DNA of 64,000 bases from NCBI GenBank assembly GCA_034509495.1, contig CM067525.1:4089445-4153444 (forward strand), in the 5' to 3' direction. A program made the position numbers and the translations under genes. Source of the stretch: Acestrorhynchus altus (taxonomy: Eukaryota > Chordata > Actinopteri > Characiformes > Acestrorhynchidae). The notes under the pieces are model-generated. The model saw only the letters and a list, made by a program, of their open reading frames with translations, was not told the origin of the DNA and ran no database searches. This document shows positions 1-10,769 of this stretch, in pieces. Position 1 is the first letter of the stretch. Each line of letters begins with the position of its first letter.

Positions 1-253
1 TGGAATCCAGGCCTGTGCTGGTTTCAGGGGTCAGTTTAAAAGGAATGAAGAGCAATATTGGTTTACATGTTCACGTTTTGTAACTTGCTCCCCACTGGCA
101 TTTCGGGACAGTGAATAAAAATAATTACTCGGCACAGGCAGGTGTGAAGCGGATACTGGGAAACAGTGCGAAGGTGACGACAGCCTGGGTGTGAGCCACC
201 TCATTCTGTTATGTTGAATCTGATGGTTTTTAAATTGGGTCATAAAAGGATTG

Positions 254-376
254 TTTCTTTCTTCTTCTCTCCCTCTCTCTCTTTCCTTTTTCTCTCCCTC
301 TCCTCTCTCTCTATCTGTCTCTGTTGTCGCTGTTACGCCTTTCTCTCTTTCTCTCCTTCTCTCTCTCTCTCCGCAA
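254..376 (+). repeat. Polypyrimidine CT/TTCTC tract
   Basis: Almost uninterrupted C/T sequence on the + strand with CTCTCT runs and a few interruptions around 310-345. It generates spurious Ser/Leu/Phe-rich frames on both strands, which are not genes. It faces the purine-rich tract that starts near 484, so the two could pair as an imperfect inverted repeat. Confidence 0.85.
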
Positions 377-483
377 ATGTGTGTTTTTTGCAAGACAGTG
401 TGATTGATCAGTTCTCTTTCTTTTCATCTGATCTGTTTACAGACAATTAGACCCTTGAGAGTGGGGGACAACTGTCTAAAAAC

Positions 484-487
484 ACAC

Positions 488-543
<56 letters not shown>

Positions 544-860
544 TGAAGAGAGCAGAAGAAAAGAAAGCAAGAGAGAACAGCATAACAGTTAAACTGTGAA
601 TGAGAAAAAAGACTGGAAGAGAAAAAGACAGTGGCAAAGTAAGAGCAAGAGAAAACATTAGACATGAGAGAAAATGAAAGAAAATGAGTGGAGGAGAGGG
701 GAGAAGAGAAAGAGAAAATGAGAGAGAGAGAGAGAGAGAGAGTGCGAGAGAGAGAGGGGGTGAGATAGCAGAGAAAGGAAAATTTGAGACAGTAAGAAAG
801 AAACAGAGAAAGAAGAAAGGAGGAAAGAATGTAAGATAGGAACAGAGACAGTAGTGAAAC
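484..860 (+). repeat. Purine-rich GA tract with two (GA)n cores
   Basis: (GA)n cores lie at about 487-542 and 720-759, joined by degenerate GAAA/GAGA sequence, so nearly the whole 380 bases are purine on the + strand. Frames through it give Arg/Glu-rich or, on the other strand, Leu/Ser-rich peptides of no biological meaning. Confidence 0.9.
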
Positions 861-1204
861 CAGAAAATGGCTGTGATTAAGAATGGCATAAAAGGAGCAG
901 AATGGAGAGAATTAACTTGCAGGTCATGGATGCCCATCAGGATGAGCAGTGACCACCTAATCCGGGCTTAAATCTCTGTGCCACCCCAACAACGTCCACC
1001 ATACATCTGTGAGTGCAAACACAACAGACAGTTTCAGAGTCAACGTTTCTGAATGTGGGAAAGCTGCCTCTGAAAAGAGACGTGCCTATAGTGCCATTCA
1101 TATCCAGTCACTGCCCAGCTGACCATTAAAACAATAACACAAACCAACACTGCTGAAAAAAGAGTTGGACTCTCATCCACTGATCACACCCACCTCCCAA
1201 CACA
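861..1204. other. Unassigned non-coding stretch
   Basis: Mixed-composition sequence between two GA-rich tracts. No coding frame, known repeat or RNA signature is visible. Confidence 0.5.
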
Positions 1205-1385
1205 CCACACCAAAGGAAGAGAACACAAGAGAAAGAAAGGGAGAAAACAACAAGAGAAAGAAAGAAGAAAGAAAGAAAGAGCCAGAAGGAGGTAGGGAAG
1301 ACAGACAGAAAGAACAGAGAGAGAGAGAGACAGAGAAAGAAAGAGAGAGACAGAGAGAGAGAGAGACAGAGAGAGAGAGAGAAAA
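1205..1385 (+). repeat. Purine-rich tract with (GA)n core
   Basis: Degenerate GAAAGA/GGAGG sequence passes into GA runs interrupted by CAGA at about 1317-1382. It is the same repeat class as the tracts at 484 and 1859; the three together make the first 2 kb strongly purine-biased on the + strand. Confidence 0.85.
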
Positions 1386-1858
1386 GCTTGTGTGTGAAAT
1401 CACTACTCAAAAAGCAGAACGACATACAGCGTATATGATACCATGATACCATGTGACACTAAGAATACACATTATGTAAATGCAGCTTTAATGCTTTAAA
1501 GCTTTAAAGTATTATTGACAGTTTTTCTGCACAACATTACTTTTCTAGCCAACTAACAAGGAAGCAACCACAGGAAATGCTGCCTTCCAGGCAGTTTTCA
1601 GAGAAACCAACACCATATGAAAAGAATTAAAAGAAGAAAATCAAACAACACAATCTCGTACTGAACGGTAAACCTTCATCCGCACATAAAGCCTCTGAGG
1701 AGCAGATATACGCCCCCAACGTTCTGCCTGATGGTTATTTGAACTGGTTATTCTCTAAACCAATTGTGTTCGTCTGCCTTTGAGGCAGAGCTGAATCCAG
1801 AACTGATTTGAGCAGTGAAAATGAGAGTACGGTAAGAGAAAGACAGTAGAATAAAAAC
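1386..1858. other. Unassigned non-coding stretch
   Basis: AT-rich sequence with a short TTTAAAGCTTTAAA-type repeat around 1494-1509. Nothing else is recognisable. Confidence 0.5.
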
Positions 1859-1879
1859 AGAGAGAGAGAGAGGTGAGAG

Positions 1880-1943
<64 letters not shown>

Positions 1944-1945
1944 AA
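1859..1945 (+). repeat. (GA)n microsatellite, about 87 bp
   Basis: GA repeat with a GGTGA interruption near 1872 and a long pure section from about 1884 to 1940. A tract this long is likely to be length-polymorphic. Confidence 0.95.
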
Positions 1946-2860
1946 GGTTTGTCTCCCATAAAAAAATGCATCCCTTAAAAAAGTGTCAAAACACACAGCT
2001 CTGCTGCTAATTCTGGCTTTTATGGAAACACAGCTTTTACCTCATCATACATTATTGAACACCCTTTAATACACATTCATTACTTTAATAATTGTTCATT
2101 TTTAATACTTTAAAGTTTGCTGCTCTGTAGAGTCAGCTTCTGTGCTCTAAATCACCGAACGGTATCACAGGTTATTGTTATTAAAAACCATTATCACCAT
2201 GTTATTCTGCGCACTGGTAGAGCTGGAATGTCTGCAAAGCGATCTGTACTGTACCGCCGCAGTGTGAGTTTTCCGCTTTTGGAAGGCGGGATACATTTGT
2301 TATGGTAAGCATAACCTAATTTTATATATATGTACTGCAAGCGAATTGTGACCACTTTATCATTGTCTCATTATTTCGGCTCTTAAGACTCGTCTGACAG
2401 TGATTAATTCCTTACAACCAATAAACAAAGCCTGGCGGTCCGACTGCTCTAGAAAAAGCCAGCGCCTCTGCGTTTTCTACTGCTGACAAGTTTTCTCGCG
2501 CTCTCCAGGGGGCCGCAGAAAGCCTAATTAAGTCGTAATAAGAATTTGGTGACATTTTTGATGGTGCTTGAGTTAACAGTTGCTGCTCTGTAATCAAATG
2601 TGTCTTTAATCTCATCTAAAAGAGCAAACGTGGGTATGAGCTAGTGTGAGGAGGATTTTTTTCCTTTTTTTCCTTTTTCTTTATGTTTCGTTGCCAGGCA
2701 ACAAATTATTGTCATAAAGCATAAGTTCCAGAAAAAAAAAAAACAGTTTTCTTTCTTAAGACATATTCGGATTAATGTTTTTTTGGTTTTTTTTTACTAA
2801 AGGACAGCTGTAAAATTTATGAAATCATGAGTTATCTTATAAACAACCTTTATTATTCAT
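1946..2860. other. Unassigned non-coding stretch holding an X-box-like palindrome
   Basis: Mixed composition. Poly-T/poly-A runs lie around 2655-2800 and the RFX-type motif is at 2690-2702. No coding frame above chance length has any recognisable similarity. Confidence 0.5.
2690..2702. promoter_or_regulatory. RFX X-box-like palindrome
   Basis: GTTGCCAGGCAAC is a 6+1+6 palindrome that fits the published X-box form GTNRCC-(N)0-3-RGYAAC bound by RFX factors. The match is seen directly. Function is inferred only, since no promoter or gene start is visible nearby. Confidence 0.4.
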
Positions 2861-3230
2861 GTTATGTATGTATTTATCAGTATTATCCCGTCTCAAGACT
2901 TTTATTCTGTAATTTGAATATTGCGTGAGCAAAAATGAGAGCAAACAGCCCCTCTCTCTAAGCTAAGTTACATCATTAGCCCCGCCCCCTCTCTGATCAG
3001 TCAGAGTCTGCATGCAGGCAGAGCAGTAAACATGCACTGGAAGCTCCTTTTGGCATTTAAACTGGGATTTAATTATGTTGGAAATGATTTTTTTTTTAAA
3101 TTTATTCTGGTTATTTGTAGTTTGTTATATGTGTATCGTGTCTGTAGGTGACTCTGATCCTGAGTTATGAAGCCTGGAAAACTGCACGTAACTGCCCGCA
3201 AAGGGTGGATCTCAGGTTCTAAGGCTGGTA
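2861..3230 (+). mobile_element. Interspersed repeat family X, copy 1
   Basis: This copy defines the reference orientation. It holds block B (ATTATCCCGTCTCAAGAC at about 2882-2899), block C (CATTAGCCCCGCCCC then GATCAGTCAGAGTCTGCATG, about 2973-3016) and block D (CTGATCCTGAGTTATGAAGC then CTCAGGTTCTAA, about 3155-3222). The same blocks in the same order recur at eight other places in the window. No TIR, tRNA box or reading frame is seen, so this is a non-autonomous repeat of unknown class. Confidence 0.75.
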
Positions 3231-3850
3231 CTTCCACGGTAAATGGAATACAGCAATAACACCACTGCTTATGAATATAAATGACAGTCTCACTGATAAC
3301 ATCAGATGAAAGCATAAGCTGGCACATTATTCAGCAGAGTGAGCCGCACCTAGAACACACACACACAGAGTTTGTGAAGAGATTTAAGAGAAGTCTGAAT
3401 GGCAGAGACCAGAGAGGGATCCTCCCATGAACCATTTCTGTGTTGTTTGTTTTATCACATCACTTATCGAAGGCATCATTACCACAGGAAGACAAATCCG
3501 GGATCTGCTGCTTTTTGAGATTCAATTCCCAAATGTGACAACGGGAGAAACGCTGGAACAGCATTTAAACATCGTATTACAGAGACGTCAGGTATGAATA
3601 TTTAATTACACAACGGTACGGAAGTGTGTACTAACACTTAACAAGCAAAGACTTTCAATCAGACCCTGCATACGGCATCAGGTCATACATATTTTAACAT
3701 ATGGACATTGGTTCTTCATTTTAACTCCAGGTCCTGGAGGCACCCCTGCCCTGCATGTAGCAGTGGATCGCTTGTGGATCTGATGCACAAACACACATGA
3801 ACGCACACATGAACACACACTCACTCATTCACCGATTCATTCACCTAAAG
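3231..3850. other. Unassigned non-coding stretch
   Basis: No coding frame. Around 3720-3780, AACTCCAGGTCCTGGAGGC resembles the terminus of the 166-bp MITE found at 46581, possibly as a broken end. From 3786 the sequence is cryptic ACACAC leading into the CA array. Confidence 0.4.
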
Positions 3851-3851
3851 G

Positions 3852-3853
3852 CG

Positions 3854-3920
<67 letters not shown>
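3852..3920 (+). repeat. (CA)n microsatellite
   Basis: About 34 CA units, nearly perfect. A (GT)n array follows 70 bases downstream, giving an inverted pair. Confidence 0.95.
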
Positions 3921-3922
<2 letters not shown>

Positions 3923-3989
3923 AGTTAAGGCCCATCTTGCTTTTGATCAAAAGGAGCAGTTTGGTGAGTGTCAGCATGAGGTTTGACTG

Positions 3990-3990
<1 letters not shown>

Positions 3991-4021
<31 letters not shown>

Positions 4022-4024
4022 GGT
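3991..4024 (+). repeat. (GT)n microsatellite
   Basis: About 16 GT units with one C interruption. It is complementary to the CA array upstream and could form a hairpin with it. Confidence 0.9.
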
Positions 4025-4423
4025 GGTGGTAAGGGGAGTGTTATTTCCCACGAGAGTAACACACACTACCCAAATGACACACTGCCAGAATGCCACACAC
4101 TCACAGTGTAGAATCCATTTACTAAAAATAACCTTCGGGGGATGTGATCGCGAGGAGAGGCCGAGTGAAAACTTGGGAGATGGTGATAACTACTGGGTCT
4201 TCTCCAAAGTCCACTGTTGTGTCCACTGCAGGGAGGAGATACTGGACCAGCTTAATTAAACGTCTGATTAATACCACTGCCTGCAAAAAGATAGTAGTGA
4301 AGAAGCTCTTGGCTGAAAGTGACTTATTCATCAGAAAAGTACTCAGAGAAACACAATGTACTGAACAGGATTCGGTGGTAGTTTTAATGTCTTAAAAGAG
4401 AAATGAGACGGTTTGAAATAAAA
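4025..4423. other. Unassigned non-coding stretch
   Basis: Mixed composition. Open frames on both strands are under 90 codons and resemble nothing known. Confidence 0.5.
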
Positions 4424-4727
4424 GTTCAGAATAAAAGTCCCGAGAAGGGATAATACTGATTTCAACATAAATAACAAAAATAATGAAGGACATTCAGGTT
4501 GTATTTTGATTGTATTTTGGCTACTATCACGTTTTCTGAAGAATGTATTGTTGTCTCAATCTAATCATTACAAATAACTCAACAAAATTTCTGAGATACA
4601 AAGCGTTTTTTAGTCACTATGAGCAAAAACATGGTCAAATTCTATATTAACATCTCAAATGAAGGCAAATTTGAGTCGCCTAGAATCAGTACCAGAACCA
4701 GTATCTGGTATGTGTGACTGTCTCCTA
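4424..4727 (-). mobile_element. Interspersed repeat family X, copy 2
   Basis: Reads in the opposite sense to copy 1. Block B is at about 4429-4461 (AAGTCCCGAGAAGGGATAAT). It extends to a terminal block A, GTATCTGGTATGTGTGACTG, at 4701-4720, also present in the copies at 16911 and 27066. Blocks C and D are missing, so it is truncated. Confidence 0.65.
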
Positions 4728-5174
4728 TAAACACTAAGTTTTTGGCTGAATTAAATGATGTCAAACTACAGAATCGTCCCACAAAACTGGCCTACAGTGT
4801 TAAAGGTCAATATGAACATATGACTTGGTTCTCAAACTCAAGATACATAACCGTTCCAGCACTGCAGGAAGTAAAAAACAGCGTTCTCCCTCTCCCCTCC
4901 CTTCATCAGCTCCGGTACTCAGGTTGCTCAGGAGTGACTCATCTCTTGTTTAAAGTCTTTTGTTTTCTGTCACACAGGTTTTCACCACCTTTCTCAGCAC
5001 CAAATAAAACCTTCCGTCACTGTCAAGAACGGAAAAGCGAGATTCCACATGACAAAGGCTGCCTTTCACTAACATTGTCATCACCTTCCCTTTACCAACT
5101 TTTTCTAAACAGTATCTAAACACTGCAGGAGCAACTGATGATGGAATGGAATGGAATGGAAATCCTTCACGGTA
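4728..5174. other. Unassigned stretch with (TGGAA)n
   Basis: No gene is supported. A 125-codon open frame at 4742-5119 starts with TTG and has no family resemblance. A short (TGGAA)4 repeat lies at about 5142-5161. Confidence 0.45.
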
Positions 5175-5893
5175 CATAATATGTACAAAAGTATTGGAGT
5201 TTGCTGTAAGGATTTGATTCCATGTAGCCACTAATGCATTACTTAGGTCAAGATGTTGGATGGGCACCACCCCATCTAAACACCAACTCCCCCAAATCAT
5301 ACCTAACGTACTAGATGGAGCTCAATCAATTCCACTGCTCTATAGCCCAGTGCTGAGGGGCTTTATACCCTCTAGACCACCCATGGCATAAGGCCTGTTG
5401 CCAGTAGGTTAATGTTTACCTGCTCCAGAGTCCTATTCTATTGGCAGCACTGCAATGATTGCAACTTAAAGTAGTTGAAAGTATTCATTAGAAGAGGCCT
5501 CCACAAACAATTCGATTCGTAGTGTATCCTTCTCTTAGGACCCATATCATCCATCAGGGTCGTGGTGGTTCTGGAGTCTACACAGAATCATTGGGCTTAA
5601 GGCAGGAACTCATTCAGTCTACAGAAGTGTAGCCCCACCCATTTAGCCCACATTCACCCATTCAGCCTACAGCAGTTTAGCCCCACCCATTCAGCCTACA
5701 GCAGTTTAGCCCCACCCATTCACTCGACGGCAGCTTAGACCCAATTATATTCAGCCTACAGTAGCACCACCCATGCAGCCTAGAGCAGATTAGCCCCTCC
5801 CATTCACCCTAAAGCAGTTTACTTTTTAATACCCTTGATTTCAGAAAAACAACTAATGAGCATTCGTCCCAATACTTTTGTCCATATAGTGTA
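5175..5893 (+). mobile_element. MITE with ACAAAAGTATTGG termini, copy 1
   Basis: The left end contains GTACAAAAGTATTGG (about 5184-5198) and the right end contains its near reverse complement CCAATACTTTTGTCCATA (about 5869-5886). The body includes ATGTTGGATGGGCACCACCC and CCCAGTGCTGAGGGGCTTTA, shared with copies at 25375 and 60683. I recall this body as an abundant ostariophysan DNA-transposon derivative. No transposase remains. A 29-bp tandem repeat has expanded inside it. Confidence 0.65.
5612..5820 (+). repeat. 29-bp minisatellite (CAGCCTACAGCAGTTTAGCC)
   Basis: Units of CCCCACCCATTCAGCC plus TACAGCAGTTTAG recur exactly 29 bases apart at 5661 and 5690, with diverged units on each side, some longer. 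About seven units lie inside the MITE at 5175-5893. Confidence 0.8.
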
Positions 5894-6654
5894 TAACATT
5901 ATTATTAAGACAATTATGGATTATCCGTTATTATGTTTGAGATTTACACGATTGTAACTTCGTCAGATGTATTTGAGGAGCAGCAACCAATCAGGAAAAA
6001 TGTACATTCATTAAATGGACACTTTTGGAAACCAAGTAATGACAGCAGGATTCCAAGGAGTATGTTGTTTTGTTCTGTAAAAATAAGTCTAATGGCAGTA
6101 TAAGACAAGGGATATCTAATTTACACAGTTTATAACCAAGCACTCCACACCACCTCTGACTGCCTTTTGACACCTAAACCCACACAGAAGTTATAAGTGG
6201 ACCTCAGGGAATAATAACAAAACGCAAGTATAATGAAGAATATGGATCCTTTAGGAGAACCTTCCTCCAAATCGTCCCATCTACTCCTCCACCCACTCTC
6301 GTTGCTTATTTTTATATTTCACATGGCTGCATTTTTCTAAAAGACGAGTACTAACCACTTCTGGTTGCTACTTTAAACAACCAGCATGTTTTAGAACATA
6401 AACCTGTGCTGTAATTGTGTGCTTTTTGAATCCATACATACTTTGGATCCACATATACTTTTGTACTTTTCCTAATCAAGCACACTTTATTCAACCGGTT
6501 AATTACTCGGATTAGACTATGTGTTGGAAATCAGTAAACTGTGCTGCATTCTGGCCTTGAGTCCCCAACTCTGGTCTACTTCAAGACATAAACTATTGGT
6601 AACACCCGAGAACCGAAAGGACGGATTAGACAAAGTAGACATCTATTCGGGAAC
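5894..6654. other. Unassigned non-coding stretch
   Basis: AT-rich, with no coding frame, RNA gene or repeat that I recognise. Confidence 0.5.
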
Positions 6655-7085
6655 CTCGATTCTGGAACAGGTTTCTTTGGATAGATGAAGGCAAGATTCC
6701 ATTCAGTATAATGGAAAAAAGTTTACCATCTGTCAAACATGGTGCAGGTAGTGCTATAGCATGTGCATATGTGGTTGCCATTGGAACTCGTTCACACCAA
6801 ATTTACTTTTTGTTGGAACGATCCAATGATGCAACCCCTCTCAAAGCCTTAACGTCTGGACAACATGTCAAAAACAGAAAGGACCATCTTTAAAGGCCTG
6901 ATTGAGTCTGGAACAGGATTCTCAGGACAGATGAAAGCAAGGTTACATTCACTAACAAGAACGAAAGTTTAACATATCTGTTAAACATGGCGCAGGGAGT
7001 GCTGTGGCATGTATGGATGCCACTGGAAGTGGGTCACACCAAATTTCTGTTCATCAAAATGATCCAACGATGCATCCCAGAGTGT
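6655..7085 (+). pseudogene. Tandemly duplicated Tc1-like transposase remnant
   Basis: Two related stretches start at about 6658 and 6904 (246-bp spacing). Both read TCTGGAACAGG, then GACAGATGAA(A/G)GCAAG, then CATGGTGCAGG/CATGGCGCAGG. The conceptual pieces W-N-R-F/I-L-x-T-D-E-S-K and V-K-H-G-A-G-S-A resemble the centre of Tc1/mariner transposases, where the first Asp of the DDE triad sits in the TDES motif. Frames are broken by several stops. The assignment is moderate because both copies are very decayed. Confidence 0.5.
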
Positions 7086-7165
7086 CGTAGAGGCATGTCT
7101 AGCAGACTTGCCCCAAGAGGTACACTACCCAAAAGTAGTCTGAGGGTCTTTTTATAGAGTAGAAA
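7085..7165 (-). mobile_element. 5' end fragment of Tc1-like subfamily T1
   Basis: CCAAGAGGTACACTACCCAA followed by CTTTTTATAGAGTAG matches the reverse complement of the left part of the T1 elements at 53018 and 44470. Only about 80 bases of the non-coding end remain, abutting the transposase remnant at 6655. Confidence 0.6.
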
Positions 7166-7655
7166 CACTTTTACACCCTTTGCGATGAGTTTTGTTGAAA
7201 ATCATTGAATACTTCAGAAATTAATTTCACTGTTCTTGTCTAGCTCCTCATATGTACCAACTTCCCCTATATCACGATGGATATAGAAATTTTAGTCTAT
7301 ACATCAGACCAGTCCAGACAATAATCTAATATAAATGCAAATAATGTATATTCATTTGAGTTGCCTTTGTAGTAGCACAGATCCTACTAGTAGGTAGATC
7401 CAGAAAGACATGAGACATTCTACCTCAGCCAAAGGTAGAGTGCTTGTTTAGTTTACAGAGTGATAAAAATAATGAGATCAGGATCCCTGATTGCCTGTAC
7501 TCTACCGTGGCCACGTAACGTCTTTGTTGTTCAGAGAGTATAAAGTTCTAACACGGTTCCTCGGTGCCGTCACATTTGAAGGAGGCGTGATGAGATCCAC
7601 ATACTTTAATAAAAACGGGGAGAGTGTGTTTGAATTATGTTGATATATTTGCAGG
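7166..7655. other. Unassigned non-coding stretch
   Basis: No coding frame or recognised repeat. Confidence 0.5.
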
Positions 7656-8095
7656 TCCACTGAAAAGAGCGCGACAGTTGTGCCACACTCGCGTTCAAAG
7701 AGAAGCGATGTGTCACTGCTCAGAGTCAACAAGAATAAATCTGCATTAATAAGATCCCCCTTTTCTTTGGGAGAGAGGAGAAATATGGCTTTTATCTCAG
7801 GCTTACCTCCTACTTTGGCCAAAAATTGGCCCATCATTTGTAAAGCCAACATGCCAGCAATAATGTTAGACAGATGCAGCACTTATCAGCCAAAATTCAT
7901 TGTGCTCTTGGACTCCAGGTTGATTAAGAATACCACTTGACACAAAAGAGCAAACACCCTTATCAGATTGGTGGCTGGGCTTATTTTTCTTCCCGTGCAA
8001 CACTCACCCCCAGTGCTTCCCAGCCTGCTTGGCTCTACGCTGCAGAGCGAAGGGGTGAAGAGTGGTAGGGGAGGACAGATAAGTGTTGGGATGAG
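7656..8095. other. Candidate conserved non-coding element
   Basis: Unique-looking mixed-composition sequence. It contains TCTGCATTAATAAGATCCCC, TTTGGCCAAAAATTGGCCCA (nested inverted TTGGCCAA-type motifs) and CCTTATCAGATTGG (GATA/CCAAT-like). Open frames exist on both strands but have no family resemblance. The call rests on appearance only. Confidence 0.3.
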
Positions 8096-8929
8096 GAACA
8101 ACCTGTCAAGATGGAGCTAGATAAATAGGACGTTCCACCTGAATGGAAGTCCTAAGCAATGGCAATCGTCTTTCGTTAAAGTGCTGGGTAATGAACACGG
8201 GCAAGGTTACACTGGATCTATCATCGGAGGGTCGGTAATGTGTTCGGTCACTTTTTGAGCAAGGGAAGGAAGAGCGCAAGGTCAAGGACGAAGAGGAAAG
8301 TTAGCTTTTCAGTTGTTGGGGAGCTAGTTCCACTGATGTCGTTAGACGTGTTTTAGGGGGCTAGAGGCACACCACCCCAATCATCAGTTCTTCTTGTTTA
8401 TCTGCTCATATTGAACTGTGCTCTGAAACATTGATGAACTAGGACCTGGTAAACTGTGACACCATTACCCATCGCCACAGACGTGATAAATGAGGAGAGC
8501 CGCCACTGGTTGAAATATGACTGGGAGTTCTGTTTACAGGTCAGGTCTCGCCCTTCAACAAGGGTCACATTCACGCCTGGTGTTGATATGCATGGTGATC
8601 TGACCACAAACCACAGCCAAAATACATAGCTGTGTACACCTGGCTCATATTTCGTCTGTAGAGGAGGTGCTCGGCTAACTCGGGTGGGGGATGGACAGTG
8701 TGTTTTATGAACAATTATGTTCATAAGGGCAATAATTATCCCTTATTATTTGATGATTTGTACTCAGTGTTTTAACCACCACGGTGATATAAGAATTATG
8801 AGCTTTGCACAGTAATGGCCAGGCATTGGCATCTGAATTTATGCATTGCAATTTGCATCGATGAGTATGTTTCTGGCCAACGAACCTGCCGTCAGTCTCA
8901 ATAAACAACATCTGGAATAAAGACGTTTC
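8096..8929. other. Unassigned non-coding stretch
   Basis: The segment 8398-8724 is open for 108 codons on the - strand, but the product matches nothing I know. It sits directly upstream of transposon debris and may itself be degraded transposon. Confidence 0.4.
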
Positions 8930-9090
8930 AATCCCCAGAACATCAAAGGAGCATCACTACTCCCAGCAGCGAAAAGGGCCAAATGGAGCTTCATCAAGCA
9001 CCTTTGGGAAAAATTGAGGCATTGGGGTTGAAATGGGGTGGTCATCATCCGTCCAACACCCTGACTTCACTAACACCCGTCACTCAATAC
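8930..9090 (+). pseudogene. Tc1-like transposase C-terminal remnant
   Basis: The conceptual translation contains H-Q-A-P-L-G-K-I-E then G-L-K-W-G-G-H-H-P-S, which resembles the C-terminal part of some fish Tc1 transposases. It is frameshifted and has stops. It appears to be nested against the next Tc1 fragment at 9091. Confidence 0.4.
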
Positions 9091-9520
9091 AAGAAAATCA
9101 TGGAGTCTCTCAGAATGGAAGCGGGTGATCTTCAATGAGTCCTGCTTTCATCTTGGTGGAGATGACCAACAAATCCATATGTGGAGATGCAAGACCAATG
9201 GCTTGTTGTCAAGCATCAATGTAATGTTGCACAATGTCAGATCACGTTTGGTCTTCATTAGAGGCCAGCGTTACATTACTGAGGTCCTGCAACCAGTGGT
9301 CCTGCCTGGTGCTGTACTCCAACAGGACGACACTCGTCCACATACTGGTACTCAAGAGCTCGTCTTGAAGACACAGATACTATGTCGTGGTCGGTCTCAC
9401 CTCCAGACCTGTCCCTGATTGAAAATGTGTGGGATGCTATTGGACACTCTATCAACACTCCACCCCTTCAGCACCATCTGCAGAACTGAGTGAGAACATT
9501 CAAGCTGCATGGGATGGATC
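9091..9520 (+). pseudogene. Tc1-like transposase pseudogene, subfamily T2
   Basis: The piecewise translation gives V-I-F-N-E-S-C-F-H-L-G-G-D-D-Q (a degraded S-D-E-S first-Asp motif), then F-I-R-G-Q-R-Y-I-T-E-V-L-Q-P-V-V-L-P-G-A-V-L-Q-Q-D, then D-T-R-P-H-T (second-Asp Q-x-D region), then P-D-L-S-L-I-E-N-V-W-D (third acidic residue). Motif order and spacing fit a DDE transposase. Stops and frame changes make it inactive. It has the same family signature as 10915-11200 and 45675-46050. Confidence 0.75.
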
Positions 9521-9589
9521 ATCACCGATCAGTGATTGGTTGAGTCCAGGTTTGCAGGATCAACGGATGCACCCTGGGAATTAGAGTGA

Positions 9590-9800
9590 AGGTCCAGGTA
9601 TGGTTCTGGAGGGGCCTGTGGTAGTGGAAAATGAACAAAGTACCAGGTACCAAAAAGCCAGTAGCATCACATAGAGAAGGTACCATAGGTACCATAGGAC
9701 TGGCCCTTACATATTTGAGGAAAACAGTACCAGATAGGGACTCAAAGCATTTCTTTCCATAATAAGTGTGGGAGGGGGAGGAGAAACACAATATTATTGG
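9590..9800. repeat. Dispersed repeat with GTACCAGGTACC motifs
   Basis: GGTTCTGGAGGGGCC, GTGGAAAATGAACAAAGTAC and GGTACCATAGGTACCATAGG occur here. The segment at 57930-58110 shares GGTACTGGAAAACGAACCAG plus CTACCAGGTA. They look like two copies of one old non-autonomous element (hAT-like in style, from memory). Confidence 0.35.
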
Positions 9801-10444
9801 TTAACGTTATTCTGCATGGTGATGTAATCAGCTATTTTGGAGGTGGCAAAAATAGGTGGGAGACTACCAGATATGATCAACTGTGTTGAATTTGAGCAGG
9901 CACATGAACTTAACAAGGATGGTTTTGGTTTTAGAGTTGATCAAACAAATGGTTCTCCTAGGAGAAAGAATTTCTGGGCTAAATCGATGGACCATTATGT
10001 CAAGAACTCATCACACGAGTTACGCAAGGCACTTGGAGCGCAGTGTTTTCATAACTGCATCAAGGTTAATATAAAAGTGTCTCTTTTTGAGACTTAGAAG
10101 ACACAGCCCAAACACATGCTGTGTGGATTGAGAGAAACTGAGAAGACATAAGTGTTGATTAACATTTTTCCGAATTGTTGCTGCACAGTTTGCAGACAGA
10201 GGTGAAGTTGTGCAGTGTGGCTTCACACATCTATAAATAAATGTGAGTGTGGCTTCACACTGGCTGGTGAGAACCATGAGATGTGTGTTAATGAGGAGTA
10301 AGGAGGCAGACTTCAACAGTATCTCTCTCTTCCCTTGCTCGCCCAACTTAGGGTTTTTTTTGTCTAACAAACTTGCTTAGAAAACAAATGCTCTCTGTGA
10401 GATTCCTACATCATTGAGAAGCACATCCTTCTTTCTACGTTCAC
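9801..10444. other. Unassigned non-coding stretch
   Basis: An 86-codon frame at 9837-10097 has no recognisable similarity. The direct repeat GTGTGGCTTCACAC occurs at about 10216 and 10247. No gene is supported. Confidence 0.45.
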
Positions 10445-10769
10445 TGCTCCTTATCCTCCTTTCACCCTGATCTTCAGTGGTCAGGACCCCACACGACCAC
10501 CACAGAGCAGGTTTTATGTGGGTGGTGGGTCATTCTCAGCACTGCAGTCACACTGACCTGGTGTGTTAGAGAGTGTCGTGCTGGTATGGAGTGGCTCAGA
10601 GGCAGCAGTGCTGCTGGAGTGTTTAAACCCCTGGCAGTCCACCAATCACAAACATCCAGCCCATGGCATGGATGTCCAACACAAACTGGACTAACAGATG
10701 AGCTTCTGTCTCTGACTTTACATCTACAAGATGAGTGGACAGTGAGTGGACACAGTGTTTCAACGCTCC
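10445..10769 (+). mobile_element. Palindromic MITE family P, copy 1 (one arm)
   Basis: GGGTCATTCTCAGCACTGCA, CAGCAGTGCTGCTGGAGTGT and GGACAGTGAGTGGACACAGT are shared with the copies at 23160 and 28895. Only the left arm and the centre are present. The right arm has been replaced by Tc1 sequence at about 10770. I recall this family as very abundant in characiform and catfish genomes. Confidence 0.75.

Noticed and set aside
31..1452. Several 70-150-codon ORFs on both strands
   Set aside because: They are translations of CT/GA repeats (Ser-Leu or Arg-Glu runs) and have no domain or codon pattern of a gene.
4742..5119. 125-codon ORF starting at TTG
   Set aside because: Non-ATG start, no similarity, and no exon signals.
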